Assembly: GCA_023229795.1 (NCBI GenBank)
Contig: JALNYP010000088.1
Coordinates: 1 to 12,943 of the forward strand
Origin: Syntrophobacterales bacterium
GTDB taxonomy: Bacteria > Desulfobacterota > Desulfobaccia > Desulfobaccales > 0-14-0-80-60-11
Direction of reading: 5' to 3'
Length of the DNA: 12,943 bases
In this document: in pieces, positions 1 to 7,146 of the stretch
Position numbering within the stretch: the stretch's first letter is position 1
How the letters are laid out: each line of letters begins with the position of its first letter
Notes under the pieces: model-generated
The model's database searches: none
What the model saw: the letters and a program-made list of their open reading frames with translations, nothing else
What the model was told of the DNA's origin: nothing
Made by a program: the position numbers and the translations under genes

Positions 1-226
1 TGAGAATGAGGTCGGCGATGTCCGGATCGGCCACCGAGATGCGGGTCAGGACAAACGCGGTGCGCAGCACCTTGGAATGCCCCGCCTTCAGCCGCACCAC
101 CTGCGTGATCTCCTGCTGGTTCACCCGGTCCAACAGGTTCGCCCCCAGGGCCGGCCAGCAGGTCGCCAGCAGGAGAAGGGCTATTGTCCACCCCAGCCAC
201 CTCAATCTCCGGGCTAGCCTGGCCAA
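1..226 (-). CDS. Pilus assembly secretin CpaC/RcpA-like, N-terminal part (runs off the window)
   Basis: An open minus-strand frame runs off the left edge. From a TTG at 226 it begins with a basic n-region (ARLARRLRW), then a hydrophobic core (LGWTIALLLLATCWPALGA) ending in a plausible signal-peptidase site. The mature part (EITQVVRLKAGHSKVLRTAF, then VLTRISVADPDIADLIL) has the pattern of the N-terminal domain of type II/III secretins of tight-adherence (Flp) pili: 'V-L-G-S-VLR' then 'V-A-P-IAD'. CpaC/RcpA forms the outer-membrane pilus pore; only its periplasmic start is here. I chose TTG 226 because AAAAGG lies nine bases upstream (236-241) and the resulting signal peptide is normal; an in-frame TTG at 262 is the outermost option, and no ATG is in frame. 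It is divergent from the transglycosylase gene. The fold is fairly sure; the secretin type is inferred from about 45 mature residues. Confidence 0.6.
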   Translation of the reverse strand, partial: MARLARRLRWLGWTIALLLLATCWPALGANLLDRVNQQEITQVVRLKAGHSKVLRTAFVLTRISVADPDIADLIL

Positions 227-262
227 TCCGGCCTGCCTTTTGTCGGCTCGATGGTTTTTCAA

Positions 263-894
263 AATTCTTTAGAATCCTCTATAACTAAAACATAATATTA
301 GATTTTTGCTACTTTAGTCCTTGCATTATTTTTGTCAACTTATTTTTGTAGAGATGCAGGCGAAATGAACAAAGAGGTAAGATTATTTTAAAATTAAATA
401 AATGTTGTAGTTTCATGTCTTAAAATTGCCCGAATCCCGTGAGCCCGGGAGATTGGCACTGATGAACAATCCGCTGCGCTGATGTTACGCCAACGGCAAG
501 GGAGGTGGTCAATTCAGAGACTTAAGCCAGATGGACAAAATAACTCGTGAAAAGAAAATATGTCGGAGGTTCGGAGAAAAAATATACAGTTCATGACCCT
601 TCACGCGGCACAATGAGAAGTCGAGTGATCGCCGGATACAACAGTCACATTGAGTAACAAAAATTGGGTCTTGTTTCACCGGCAGGAAAGAGATCGACTC
701 GGTTTAGGGTTTCTCTTCCTCCCCGGGGAAACCGCGAGGGCGCCTCAGGCGCGGGTTGACGGGGCCGGATCGATTTTTTCAGGCGCAGTTCATGAAATAT
801 CTTCAAAATTTATATAAATAAATTTCAATTGCCGGGGAGTCACCGGAGCGAAAAGGTGGACTGATGGCTCTGATTATCATATATTTAATAGATT
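263..894. other. Long divergent intergenic region, AT-rich, no gene seen
   Basis: About 630 bases separate the leftward secretin-like gene from the rightward transglycosylase gene. Two AT-rich blocks (about 270-420 and 785-895) lie next to each gene and are the natural places for the two divergent promoters, though I see no pair of good -35/-10 boxes. The middle is GC-richer and holds a small hairpin GCGCC-TCA-GGCGC (740-752), the palindrome CCCCGGGG (721-728) and an 8-base direct repeat TCAGGCGC (745-752 and 779-786), the second copy following a run of six T (774-779). No open frame here has protein-like composition, and I find no match to the core of a GEMM or cobalamin riboswitch. Confidence 0.5.
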
Positions 895-1755
895 ATGGAG
901 GCTGGTAAATCTGTGCTGCCGTCCAGGCTTTGGAAGGCCCTGGCGCTCGCCTTGGCGGGGGGCCTGGTGCTGGTTTTCCTGGTGCGTCTCGGAGGGCAAA
1001 GCCCGACCGAGGGCGACCGGCGCGTTTTATCCCGGCCCGACACCCCACCGGCCGGCGCCGGTTCAGTCGATCAAGCTGCCAGGCCGGCGCTCCTCCCGCC
1101 GGGCACCGGGGCCGAGAAGTCCGGAGACCAGCCCCCGGCGCCCGGGCCCGGTGGCGGTTGGGCTCCCCGGGGGCCCGTCCGCCCGGCCAACCTGGCCCGG
1201 CTCAAACAACTGGAGGTGGTCATCAAGAAATACGCCGCGCAATATGGCGTGGATGAAGACCTCGTCTGGGCCGTGATTCGCCAGGAGTCCGGGTTTAATC
1301 CGTCGGCCGTTTCTCCCAAAGGGGCCATGGGGTTGATGCAGTTAATGCCGGGAACCGCGGCCCAACTGGGGGTCTCGGACCCCTTCGATGTGGAGCAAAA
1401 CATTGCCGGCGGCATCAAATACCTGGACCGCTGCCTCAACCGCTTTAACCAGGATGTCTTCCTGGCTTTGGCCGCCTACAACGCCGGCCCGGATAATGTG
1501 GAGAAATACCAGGGTTGCCCGCCGTTTCCCGAGACCCGCCAATATGTCGCCAGCATTCTGCAGGCTTATGCGGGAGAGGCCAGGGGCGACGACCTCCGAC
1601 TGGCCAGCCTGCGCGCCTCGATGGAAGCAGAGCTGCCCGCCGCGGTCCAACCCGCCGGATTGCCCTGGAGGGTCCCCCTGCCCAGGTGGAAAATTGTGAC
1701 CCCCAAATGCAAACTCGGGAGCCCTCACTGGAAAGTGACCCTGCGTCCCTTCTGA
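895..1755 (+). CDS. Membrane-anchored lytic transglycosylase, SLT domain
   Basis: Cleaves the MurNAc-GlcNAc bond of peptidoglycan in the periplasm, forming 1,6-anhydro-MurNAc ends. Residues about 12-31 form one hydrophobic segment (signal anchor or uncleaved signal), followed by a Pro/Gly/Ala-rich linker (about 35-98) and a complete SLT domain (about 100-225). Motif I is IRQESGFNPSAVSPKGAMG with catalytic Glu131; MGLMQLMPGTA and ALAAYNAGPDNV (about 192-203) follow as in family 1 transglycosylases. A basic 60-residue tail ends with two similar stretches (PRWKIVTP, PHWKVTL). The ATG at 895 has no Shine-Dalgarno and itself lies in GGAGG (897-901); an in-frame GTG at 913 sits 11 bases after that GGAGG and may be the true start, giving 280 residues. 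It stands 114 bases before the TPR lipoprotein gene. Such enzymes often open the wall for envelope-spanning machines; which one it serves here is inference. Confidence 0.9.
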   Translation: MEAGKSVLPSRLWKALALALAGGLVLVFLVRLGGQSPTEGDRRVLSRPDTPPAGAGSVDQAARPALLPPGTGAEKSGDQPPAPGPGGGWAPRGPVRPANLARLKQLEVVIKKYAAQYGVDEDLVWAVIRQESGFNPSAVSPKGAMGLMQLMPGTAAQLGVSDPFDVEQNIAGGIKYLDRCLNRFNQDVFLALAAYNAGPDNVEKYQGCPPFPETRQYVASILQAYAGEARGDDLRLASLRASMEAELPAAVQPAGLPWRVPLPRWKIVTPKCKLGSPHWKVTLRPF

Positions 1756-1807
1756 TCCCAGCCAAACTGCATTCCTTATGAGACGGGCCTCTTTCTTCCC
1801 AAAGCTC

Positions 1808-1813
1808 TATAAT
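1808..1813 (+). promoter_or_regulatory. Candidate -10 box upstream of the TPR lipoprotein gene
   Basis: A perfect TATAAT lies about 57 bases before the ATG at 1870, in the 114-base gap after the transglycosylase gene. No good -35 hexamer is found 16-18 bases upstream (the region reads GGGCCT), so the call rests on the -10 alone. If real, the TPR gene has its own promoter. Confidence 0.3.
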
Positions 1814-1869
1814 TTTTAGCGCGAATGTGTTATGACAAAAAAAACTTTTCCTAAAGGTTCGGGAAACTT

Positions 1870-4293
1870 ATGAAGAAAAAGTCTTTTGCCCTGCGTAATA
1901 TCGCGCTCTGGGTAATGGTGTGGTTGGTGACGATCTCTCTCTGCGCCTGCAGCAGCATGGAACAGAAACGGGACAAGTTCCTGGCTTCCGGGAAAAACTT
2001 GTACGAGAAGGGAGATTTCGTCCGGGCGAACCTGGAATTTCAAAATGCCCTGCAGATTGATCCCAAGTTCGCCATTGCTTACCTGTGGCAGGGGAAGACT
2101 CAGCTCAGGTTGCAGAATCCCCGGAACGCTTACGGAGCCTTAAGCAAGGCCGTGGAGCTCGATCCCAATCTCACCGAGGCCCAAATTCTCTTGGGGGACA
2201 TCCTCCTGGCCGCCCGCCAGGTGGACAAGGCCCAGGAAAAGGCCGATATTGCGTTAAAGCAAGAGCCGAAAAATTCTGACGCCCTGATGTTGGCCGCCTC
2301 CCTGGCCGCAGTCGGCAAGCAACCCCAGAAAGCTTTGGAGATCCTCACTCAGGTGCGTCAGGTGGACCCCGCCAAGACCGCGGCCTATCTGATGCAGGCC
2401 TCCATCCTGATGAGGGAGAAGAAACCGGAAGAAGCTGCGGCCGCTCTGGAGGAGGGCATTAAAGCCAACCCCAAGGCCGTAAATCTTTATGTGGCCAGGA
2501 GTAATCTCGCCGACCAGCAAAAGCAGTTCGACGTTGGTGAGTCCTTTCTGCTAAAGGCCCTGGCCTTGGATCCCAAGAATATCAAGCTGCAGGCTGAAAT
2601 AGTGCGCCATTACAGCCTGGCCCAGCAATGGAATAAAGCTGAAGAGGCTCTCCACAAGTACGTCAGCCTGGAGCCGGAGAGTGAAAAACCGGTCATCATG
2701 CTGGCGCACTTCCTGGTCAGTCAGGGGCGGCGCCAGGAAGCCGAAAAGACTATGGCCGATTTTATTAAGGCGCACCCCGATAATTATCCGGCCCGCTTCA
2801 GCCTGGCTGAATTTTATCTAGCCCAAAGGAAGCAAGGGCCGGCCGAGAAAGTCCTGGAAGAAATCATCAAGAAGGACCCTGACGGGCCCAAAGGGGTTCA
2901 GGCCAAAAACGAACTGGCTCGACTGAAACTGGCCCAGGGCCATCTGGTGGAGGCTGAGAAACTGGTCAATGAGGTCCTGAAAGATCACCCCAAGGATATG
3001 GGCGCCACTGAAATCCGGGGAATCATCGCCTTAAACAAGAAAGATGGCCCGACCGCGGTGAATAGCTTCCGGCTGCTGAGCCAGGATCAGCCCAAAAGCC
3101 CCGAGGCCTTACTGCTCCTGGCCCGGGCTTATTTGCTGAATAAGGAACCGGAACAGGCCAAAGAAACCGCCAAGAAGGCGCTGCAGCTCAAACCGGATTT
3201 TCGGGATGCCAGGAAATTCCTGTACGGCATCTATCTCGAGGCCAAGGATTATGATGGCGCCATCAGTACTATCCAGGGGTATCTCAGGTTAGATGAGAAA
3301 GATATGTTCAATCTGATCACCCTGGGGGACGTCTATGCCCTGAAGGGCGATTATGCTAAAGCCGGGGCTACCTTCCAGAAGGTTATCAATCAAGACCCGA
3401 AGAAACCCCAGGGCTATTATCAAATGGCCCTCCTGAGTGTAAAGACCAAGAAGCCGGACGAAGCTCTCAAATACGCGGACAAGGCTTTACAGGAGCAGCC
3501 CGATTTCCTGCCGGCGCTGCAACTCATGGTGGCCATCTACCATGATCAGAAGCAACCCGAAAAGGCCCTGGCGGCAGTGCGCCAGACCCTGGCGCGCAGT
3601 CCCAAGAATCCGAATTTGCAGCAAATGTTGGGAGAGATGCTCCTGATCCAAAAGCAGCCCGAGGCCGCTATTGCCCCCCTGGAAGAAGCCCTGCGGCTGA
3701 ATCCCCGGCAAGTTTCTTCCCTGCGGCTACTATCCCTGGCCTACCAACAGCTACCGGATTCAGCCAAGGCCTTGCAGCAACTGGAGGCGAAAGTGGCCGA
3801 CCCCAAGGCTTCCCCCATTTTCTCGCTGGTCCTGGCTTCGGTCTATGAGGCGCAGCAAAAGAATGATAAGGCCATTGATCTGTATAACAGCCTGTTGGCC
3901 CACAATCTGTTTACTTCCCTGGCCCGGAACAATCTGGCGTACCTGATAGCCGAACACCAAGCCACCCCGGAAAATCTCACGCGGGCCCAGAAGTTGGTGG
4001 CTGAAACCCTGGAAGACCATCCCGACGAGCCCAGTTTCCTGGACACCATGGGCTGGGTCCTGTGTAAAGAGGGCAATTACGTCGAGGCCAAGACCTACCT
4101 GGAAAAGGCCCTGGAACATGCCCCCAATCAGCCCGCCATGCTCTATCATTTAGGGTGGTGTGAAGCCAAATTGGGAGATACGGGCGGAGCCCGTCAGGCG
4201 CTGCAAAAGGCATTGGAAAGCAAGAGCAAGTTTGCCGAAAAAGATGCGGCCCAAAAGCTGCTGGACAGCCTCCCGGCCCCCGAGAAAAAATAG
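1870..4293 (+). CDS. TPR-repeat lipoprotein, PrsT-like (exopolysaccharide/exosortase locus type)
   Basis: An 807-residue protein with a lipoprotein signal: MKKK, a hydrophobic stretch (residues 9-24) and lipobox L-C-A-C with acylated Cys27. No Asp follows the Cys, so outer-membrane sorting is likely. Nearly everything after about residue 35 is tandem tetratricopeptide repeats, roughly 34-residue units with recurring 'A-LDP' turns, probably 20 or more. The last repeats (DTMGWVLCKEGNYVEAKTYL, then YHLGWCEAKLGD) resemble the end of PrsT, the TPR lipoprotein of XrtA/PEP-CTERM exopolysaccharide loci, although PrsT is often nearer 900 residues. TPR solenoids are protein-binding scaffolds; in polysaccharide systems they act in the periplasm in polymer export or modification. 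Next downstream is the GDP-mannose gene. The Shine-Dalgarno is weak (AAAGG, 1853-1857). Lipoprotein and TPR architecture are seen directly; the PrsT assignment is inference, as no exosortase is in the window. Confidence 0.85.
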   Translation: MKKKSFALRNIALWVMVWLVTISLCACSSMEQKRDKFLASGKNLYEKGDFVRANLEFQNALQIDPKFAIAYLWQGKTQLRLQNPRNAYGALSKAVELDPNLTEAQILLGDILLAARQVDKAQEKADIALKQEPKNSDALMLAASLAAVGKQPQKALEILTQVRQVDPAKTAAYLMQASILMREKKPEEAAAALEEGIKANPKAVNLYVARSNLADQQKQFDVGESFLLKALALDPKNIKLQAEIVRHYSLAQQWNKAEEALHKYVSLEPESEKPVIMLAHFLVSQGRRQEAEKTMADFIKAHPDNYPARFSLAEFYLAQRKQGPAEKVLEEIIKKDPDGPKGVQAKNELARLKLAQGHLVEAEKLVNEVLKDHPKDMGATEIRGIIALNKKDGPTAVNSFRLLSQDQPKSPEALLLLARAYLLNKEPEQAKETAKKALQLKPDFRDARKFLYGIYLEAKDYDGAISTIQGYLRLDEKDMFNLITLGDVYALKGDYAKAGATFQKVINQDPKKPQGYYQMALLSVKTKKPDEALKYADKALQEQPDFLPALQLMVAIYHDQKQPEKALAAVRQTLARSPKNPNLQQMLGEMLLIQKQPEAAIAPLEEALRLNPRQVSSLRLLSLAYQQLPDSAKALQQLEAKVADPKASPIFSLVLASVYEAQQKNDKAIDLYNSLLAHNLFTSLARNNLAYLIAEHQATPENLTRAQKLVAETLEDHPDEPSFLDTMGWVLCKEGNYVEAKTYLEKALEHAPNQPAMLYHLGWCEAKLGDTGGARQALQKALESKSKFAEKDAAQKLLDSLPAPEKK

Positions 4294-4318
4294 GGTCGCT
4301 AAGGTTCCCCGAAATTGA

Positions 4319-4342
4319 CCTCCGCCGTTCATACGGCGGAGG
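4319..4342. repeat. Perfect 10-bp stem-loop between TPR and manC genes
   Basis: CCTCCGCCGT (4319-4328), loop TCAT, ACGGCGGAGG (4333-4342) form a perfect GC-rich hairpin 26 bases after the TPR gene's stop codon. No T-run follows, so it is not a classical Rho-independent terminator. GGCCTCAGGCC (4341-4351) overlaps its 3' arm and could form a competing small hairpin. Roles as an mRNA 3'-end stabiliser or a Rho-dependent end are both possible. Confidence 0.55.
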
Positions 4343-4383
4343 CCTCAGGCCGGCGATCAGGTGCAGTCACGGTAGCCACAGCA

Positions 4384-4398
4384 CTCACTCTGAGTGAG
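4384..4398. promoter_or_regulatory. 15-bp palindrome upstream of manC, operator-like
   Basis: CTCACTC-T-GAGTGAG is an exact 7+7 palindrome about a single base, centred 52 bases before the ATG of the guanylyltransferase gene. A one-base centre cannot make a good RNA hairpin loop, so a site for a dimeric DNA-binding regulator is the more natural reading. No known operator consensus is recognised. Confidence 0.3.
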
Positions 4399-4442
4399 CA
4401 CGCCATTACACTGGAGTCCGGGGCCTTGGAAAGGAGAGTTGC

Positions 4443-5870
4443 ATGGATGCCTCAGCCATTCCCATCTACGGCGTCATCCTGGCCGGGGGGTGGGGAACCC
4501 GCTTTTGGCCCCTGAGCCGTTCCCAATATCCCAAGCAGGTCGTGCGCCTGTTGGGTTCAGAATCCATGCTGCAAGCCACCGTCGAACGCCTGCTGCCCCG
4601 GATTCCCCCGGAGCGGCTGGCGGTGGTGACCAATGCTTCTCAAGCCGAGCTCATTCATCAGGAACTGCATAGCAAGAACTGGGACGGCGTCCGCATCTGG
4701 ATCGAACCCGAGGGGCGCAATACCGCGGCTGCCGTAGGTCTGGCGGCGCTCTTCCTGGGGAAGGAGGCCGAAGACGCGGTCATGGCAGTGTTCCCGGCCG
4801 ATCATTTCATCCAGGATCGGGCCGGACTGCTCCAGGCTCTGGACCTGGGGGCGGCCTGGGCCCAGGCCGGCTACCTGGTGACCTTCGGCATCCCCCCCAG
4901 CCGTCCGGAAACGGGCTACGGCTATATCAAGCAAGGACCGCCCCTGGATGAACTGGGCAGGGCTTACCGGGCCGGCCGCTTCATCGAGAAGCCCCGGCTG
5001 GCCCGGGCTCGGGAATTCCTGAGCGAAGGCGGGTATTATTGGAATAGCGGCATCTTTTTATTCCGGGGGGATGTCTTGATGGAAGCCTTCTCCCGCTACC
5101 TGCCGGACCTGCATCGGGAATTGCTCCGGCTCCGGGCCGAGGACGACGAGGCGACCCTGGAAGAGGTTTACCGGAACCTGCCCAGCATCTCTTTCGATCA
5201 CGGGGTCCTGGAGAAGGCCGAGAACGTGGCGGTGGTGCCGGTGGAGATGGGCTGGAACGATGTGGGGACCTGGGAAGCCCTGCACGAGCTCTTTCCCCGG
5301 GATGAACGCAATAATGTGACCATCGGCCGGGTCATGGACCAGGGCAGCCGGGACTGCATTTTGTTTGCGCAAAACCGCCTGGTGGCCACCATCGGTCTGG
5401 AACGCACCATCGTGGTGGATACCCCGGATGCCACGCTGGTCTGTCATCGGGATCGAGCCCAGGAGGTCAAAGACCTGGTGACCGAGCTGCACCGGCAGCA
5501 GATGGTGGAGTCGGTGCAGCACACCACGGTGGAGCGTCCCTGGGGCCGCTATACGCTTACGGACGAAGGGCCGGGTTTCAAGGTCAAGCGCATCGTGGTG
5601 GACCCCGGCAAGAAGCTCAGCCTCCAGGTGCACCAGCACCGCGCGGAACATTGGGTGGTGGTCTCGGGCACGGCCCGGGTCACCATCGGCCGGGACATCA
5701 GTATGGTGGCCAGCAACCAAAGCGTTTACATCCCGCCCCAAACCCCGCATCGCCTGGAAAACCCCACGGTGGAGCCGTTACAGATCGTCGAGGTCCAGAC
5801 GGGAGGCTACCTGGAAGAAGACGATATCCAGCGTCTGGAGGATGATTACTGGCGGCCCGACCGAGCCTAG
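4443..5870 (+). CDS. manC: Mannose-1-phosphate guanylyltransferase / mannose-6-phosphate isomerase (bifunctional)
   Basis: Cytoplasmic type II enzyme that isomerises fructose-6-phosphate to mannose-6-phosphate and joins mannose-1-phosphate with GTP to GDP-mannose. The N-terminal nucleotidyltransferase domain (about 8-290) starts with GVILAGGWGTRFWPLSRSQY, the GTP-binding loop plus the Lys of YPKQ (Lys31). FPADHFI (117-123), TGYGYI (157-162) and the FIEKP sugar-phosphate motif (180-184) follow. The C-terminal cupin (about 362-470) has RPWGRY and LSLQVHQHRAEHW with metal ligands Gln395, His397 and Glu402, plus His436 in PHRLEN. At 475 residues it is full length. The start is fixed by AGGAG (4432-4436) six bases before the ATG. 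It leads the GDP-fucose genes; the missing step, phosphomannomutase, must be elsewhere. The manC name follows function; algA, xanB and cpsB name the same family. Confidence 0.96.
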   Translation: MDASAIPIYGVILAGGWGTRFWPLSRSQYPKQVVRLLGSESMLQATVERLLPRIPPERLAVVTNASQAELIHQELHSKNWDGVRIWIEPEGRNTAAAVGLAALFLGKEAEDAVMAVFPADHFIQDRAGLLQALDLGAAWAQAGYLVTFGIPPSRPETGYGYIKQGPPLDELGRAYRAGRFIEKPRLARAREFLSEGGYYWNSGIFLFRGDVLMEAFSRYLPDLHRELLRLRAEDDEATLEEVYRNLPSISFDHGVLEKAENVAVVPVEMGWNDVGTWEALHELFPRDERNNVTIGRVMDQGSRDCILFAQNRLVATIGLERTIVVDTPDATLVCHRDRAQEVKDLVTELHRQQMVESVQHTTVERPWGRYTLTDEGPGFKVKRIVVDPGKKLSLQVHQHRAEHWVVVSGTARVTIGRDISMVASNQSVYIPPQTPHRLENPTVEPLQIVEVQTGGYLEEDDIQRLEDDYWRPDRA

Positions 5871-5942
5871 AAGTTATTCAAAACTCCAGCTTGGCAAAAT
5901 AATGCATGTAATTTAAATAGGTTGGGCGTAATATCAAGATGT

Positions 5943-5966
5943 CCCCAAGCAGAGCTTGGGAACGAG
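5943..5966. repeat. REP-like interspersed palindrome (CCCAAGC-AGA-GCTTGGG)
   Basis: CCCAAGC (5944-5950), loop AGA, GCTTGGG (5954-5960), then AACGAG. The phrase GCTTGGGAACGAG is one I associate with short palindromic repeats scattered through intergenic DNA in many bacteria. It is the only copy seen in this window. Translating it on the minus strand gives the familiar spurious peptide ending LVPKLCLGTS. Confidence 0.5.
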
Positions 5967-5993
5967 CCTCCTTCGGGGAGGGAAAAATCTCCC
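5967..5993 (+). promoter_or_regulatory. Two mutually exclusive small hairpins in the gmd leader
   Basis: CCTCC (5967-5971), loop TTCGG, GGAGG (5977-5981) makes one hairpin. GGGAG (5976-5980) can instead pair with CTCCC (5989-5993) across GGGAAAAAT-type spacer sequence. The two share the GGAG segment and lie 34-60 bases before the dehydratase start. A control role is only a possibility; there is no T-run to call an attenuator. Confidence 0.25.
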
Positions 5994-6026
5994 TGTATTA
6001 CGGACTAAAAAGGAAAGGCAGGTATT

Positions 6027-7094
6027 ATGGGGCAGGTTAAGAAGGCCCTGGTTACAGGGATAACCGGACAGGACGGCAGCTATCTGGCCGAGTTCCTCCT
6101 GGGCAAGGGCTATGAAGTCCATGGCCTGGTGCGCCGGTCCAGCACTTTTAATACCCGGCGCATTGACCATTTGTATGTGGACCCGCATGAAACCGGGGCC
6201 CGGTTTTTTCTCCATTATGGGGATTTGAGCGACTCCGGACAACTCAGCCATCTGATCTATAATCTGCAGCCGGACGAAATCTACCACCTGGCCGCCCAGA
6301 GCCATGTGCGGGTCAGCTTCGACATGCCCGAATATACCGGGGATGTGACCGGCCTGGGGGTGACCAGGCTGTTGGAGGCCGTTCGCCGCAGCGGCATCAA
6401 GACCCGGTTTTACCAGGCTTCCTCCAGCGAACTGTTCGGGGACTCGCCGCCGCCCCAAAATGAAGAGACCCTCATGAGCCCCCGGAGTCCCTATGCCGCG
6501 GCCAAGCTCTACGGCTATTGGATGGTGCGCAACTACCGGGAAGGCTACGGCCTCTTCGCCACGAACGGCATCCTCTTCAACCATGAATCACCGCGCCGGG
6601 GGGAGACCTTCGTAACCCGGAAGATTACCCGGGCGGTGGCCCGGATCAAATTCGGTCTCCAGAAGAAACTCTATCTGGGCAACCTGGACGCCCGGCGGGA
6701 TTGGGGTTATGCCCCGGACTACGTGGAGGCCATGTGGCTGATGTTGCAGCAAGACGCGCCGGAAGATTTCGTCATTGCCACCGGAGAGGCCCATTCGGTC
6801 CGGGAATTCCTGGAAGAGGCCTTTGCCCATGTCGATCTGGACTGGCGGGAATACGTGGAGATTGACCCGAAGTATTTTCGGCCCACGGAAGTGGATTATT
6901 TAATGGGAGACCCGGAAAAGGCCCGGCGCCTCCTGGGTTGGCAGCCGCGGGTCAACTTCCAGGGCTTGGTGCGCCTCATGGTGGACGCCGACCTCCAGGC
7001 CCTGATGGATCTGCGCCAGTGTCAGGACGTGATCGAGCGCCTGCGCCATGAACACCATATCAGTCCCGGGGAGCGCGGTAACTCGCCGCGCTAG
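6027..7094 (+). CDS. gmd: GDP-mannose 4,6-dehydratase
   Basis: Converts GDP-D-mannose to GDP-4-keto-6-deoxy-D-mannose with tightly bound NADP(H), in the cytosol. It is an extended short-chain dehydrogenase of 355 residues, the normal length. The Rossmann motif GITGQDG spans residues 11-17; VRRSSTFNTRRIDHL (35-49) matches the family's NADP-phosphate-binding segment. The active site shows ASSSELFGD with Ser133 and Glu135, and YAAAK with Tyr156 and Lys160. The substrate-binding signature LGNLDARRDWGYAPDYV follows. The start is supported by AGGAAAGG (6011-6018) eight bases before the ATG; a REP-like palindrome lies in the 156-base gap from manC. The next gene uses its product, so the pair makes GDP-L-fucose, though the intermediate may also feed GDP-rhamnose, colitose or perosamine routes not seen here. 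Confidence 0.97.
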   Translation: MGQVKKALVTGITGQDGSYLAEFLLGKGYEVHGLVRRSSTFNTRRIDHLYVDPHETGARFFLHYGDLSDSGQLSHLIYNLQPDEIYHLAAQSHVRVSFDMPEYTGDVTGLGVTRLLEAVRRSGIKTRFYQASSSELFGDSPPPQNEETLMSPRSPYAAAKLYGYWMVRNYREGYGLFATNGILFNHESPRRGETFVTRKITRAVARIKFGLQKKLYLGNLDARRDWGYAPDYVEAMWLMLQQDAPEDFVIATGEAHSVREFLEEAFAHVDLDWREYVEIDPKYFRPTEVDYLMGDPEKARRLLGWQPRVNFQGLVRLMVDADLQALMDLRQCQDVIERLRHEHHISPGERGNSPR

Positions 7095-7146
7095 CCGGGA
7101 GGCGAGCCGACCCTGCGCTACCGGCTGGGAAAGAGATAAGCACAGC

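Noticed and set aside
272..894. Riboswitch (GEMM or cobalamin) in the divergent gap
   Set aside because: Some GC-rich words look suggestive, but none of the conserved core sequences is present in order.
4319..4342. Rho-independent terminator after the TPR gene
   Set aside because: The stem is excellent but no T-run follows on either strand, so I list it only as a stem-loop.
5934..6584. 216-codon minus-strand open frame
   Set aside because: Antisense of gmd; its C-terminus (LVPKLCLGTS) is the translated REP-like palindrome, a familiar artefact.
7048..7146. Upstream extension of GDP-L-fucose synthase from 7048
   Set aside because: It would overlap gmd by 47 bases and add residues before the NADP-binding loop that the family lacks.
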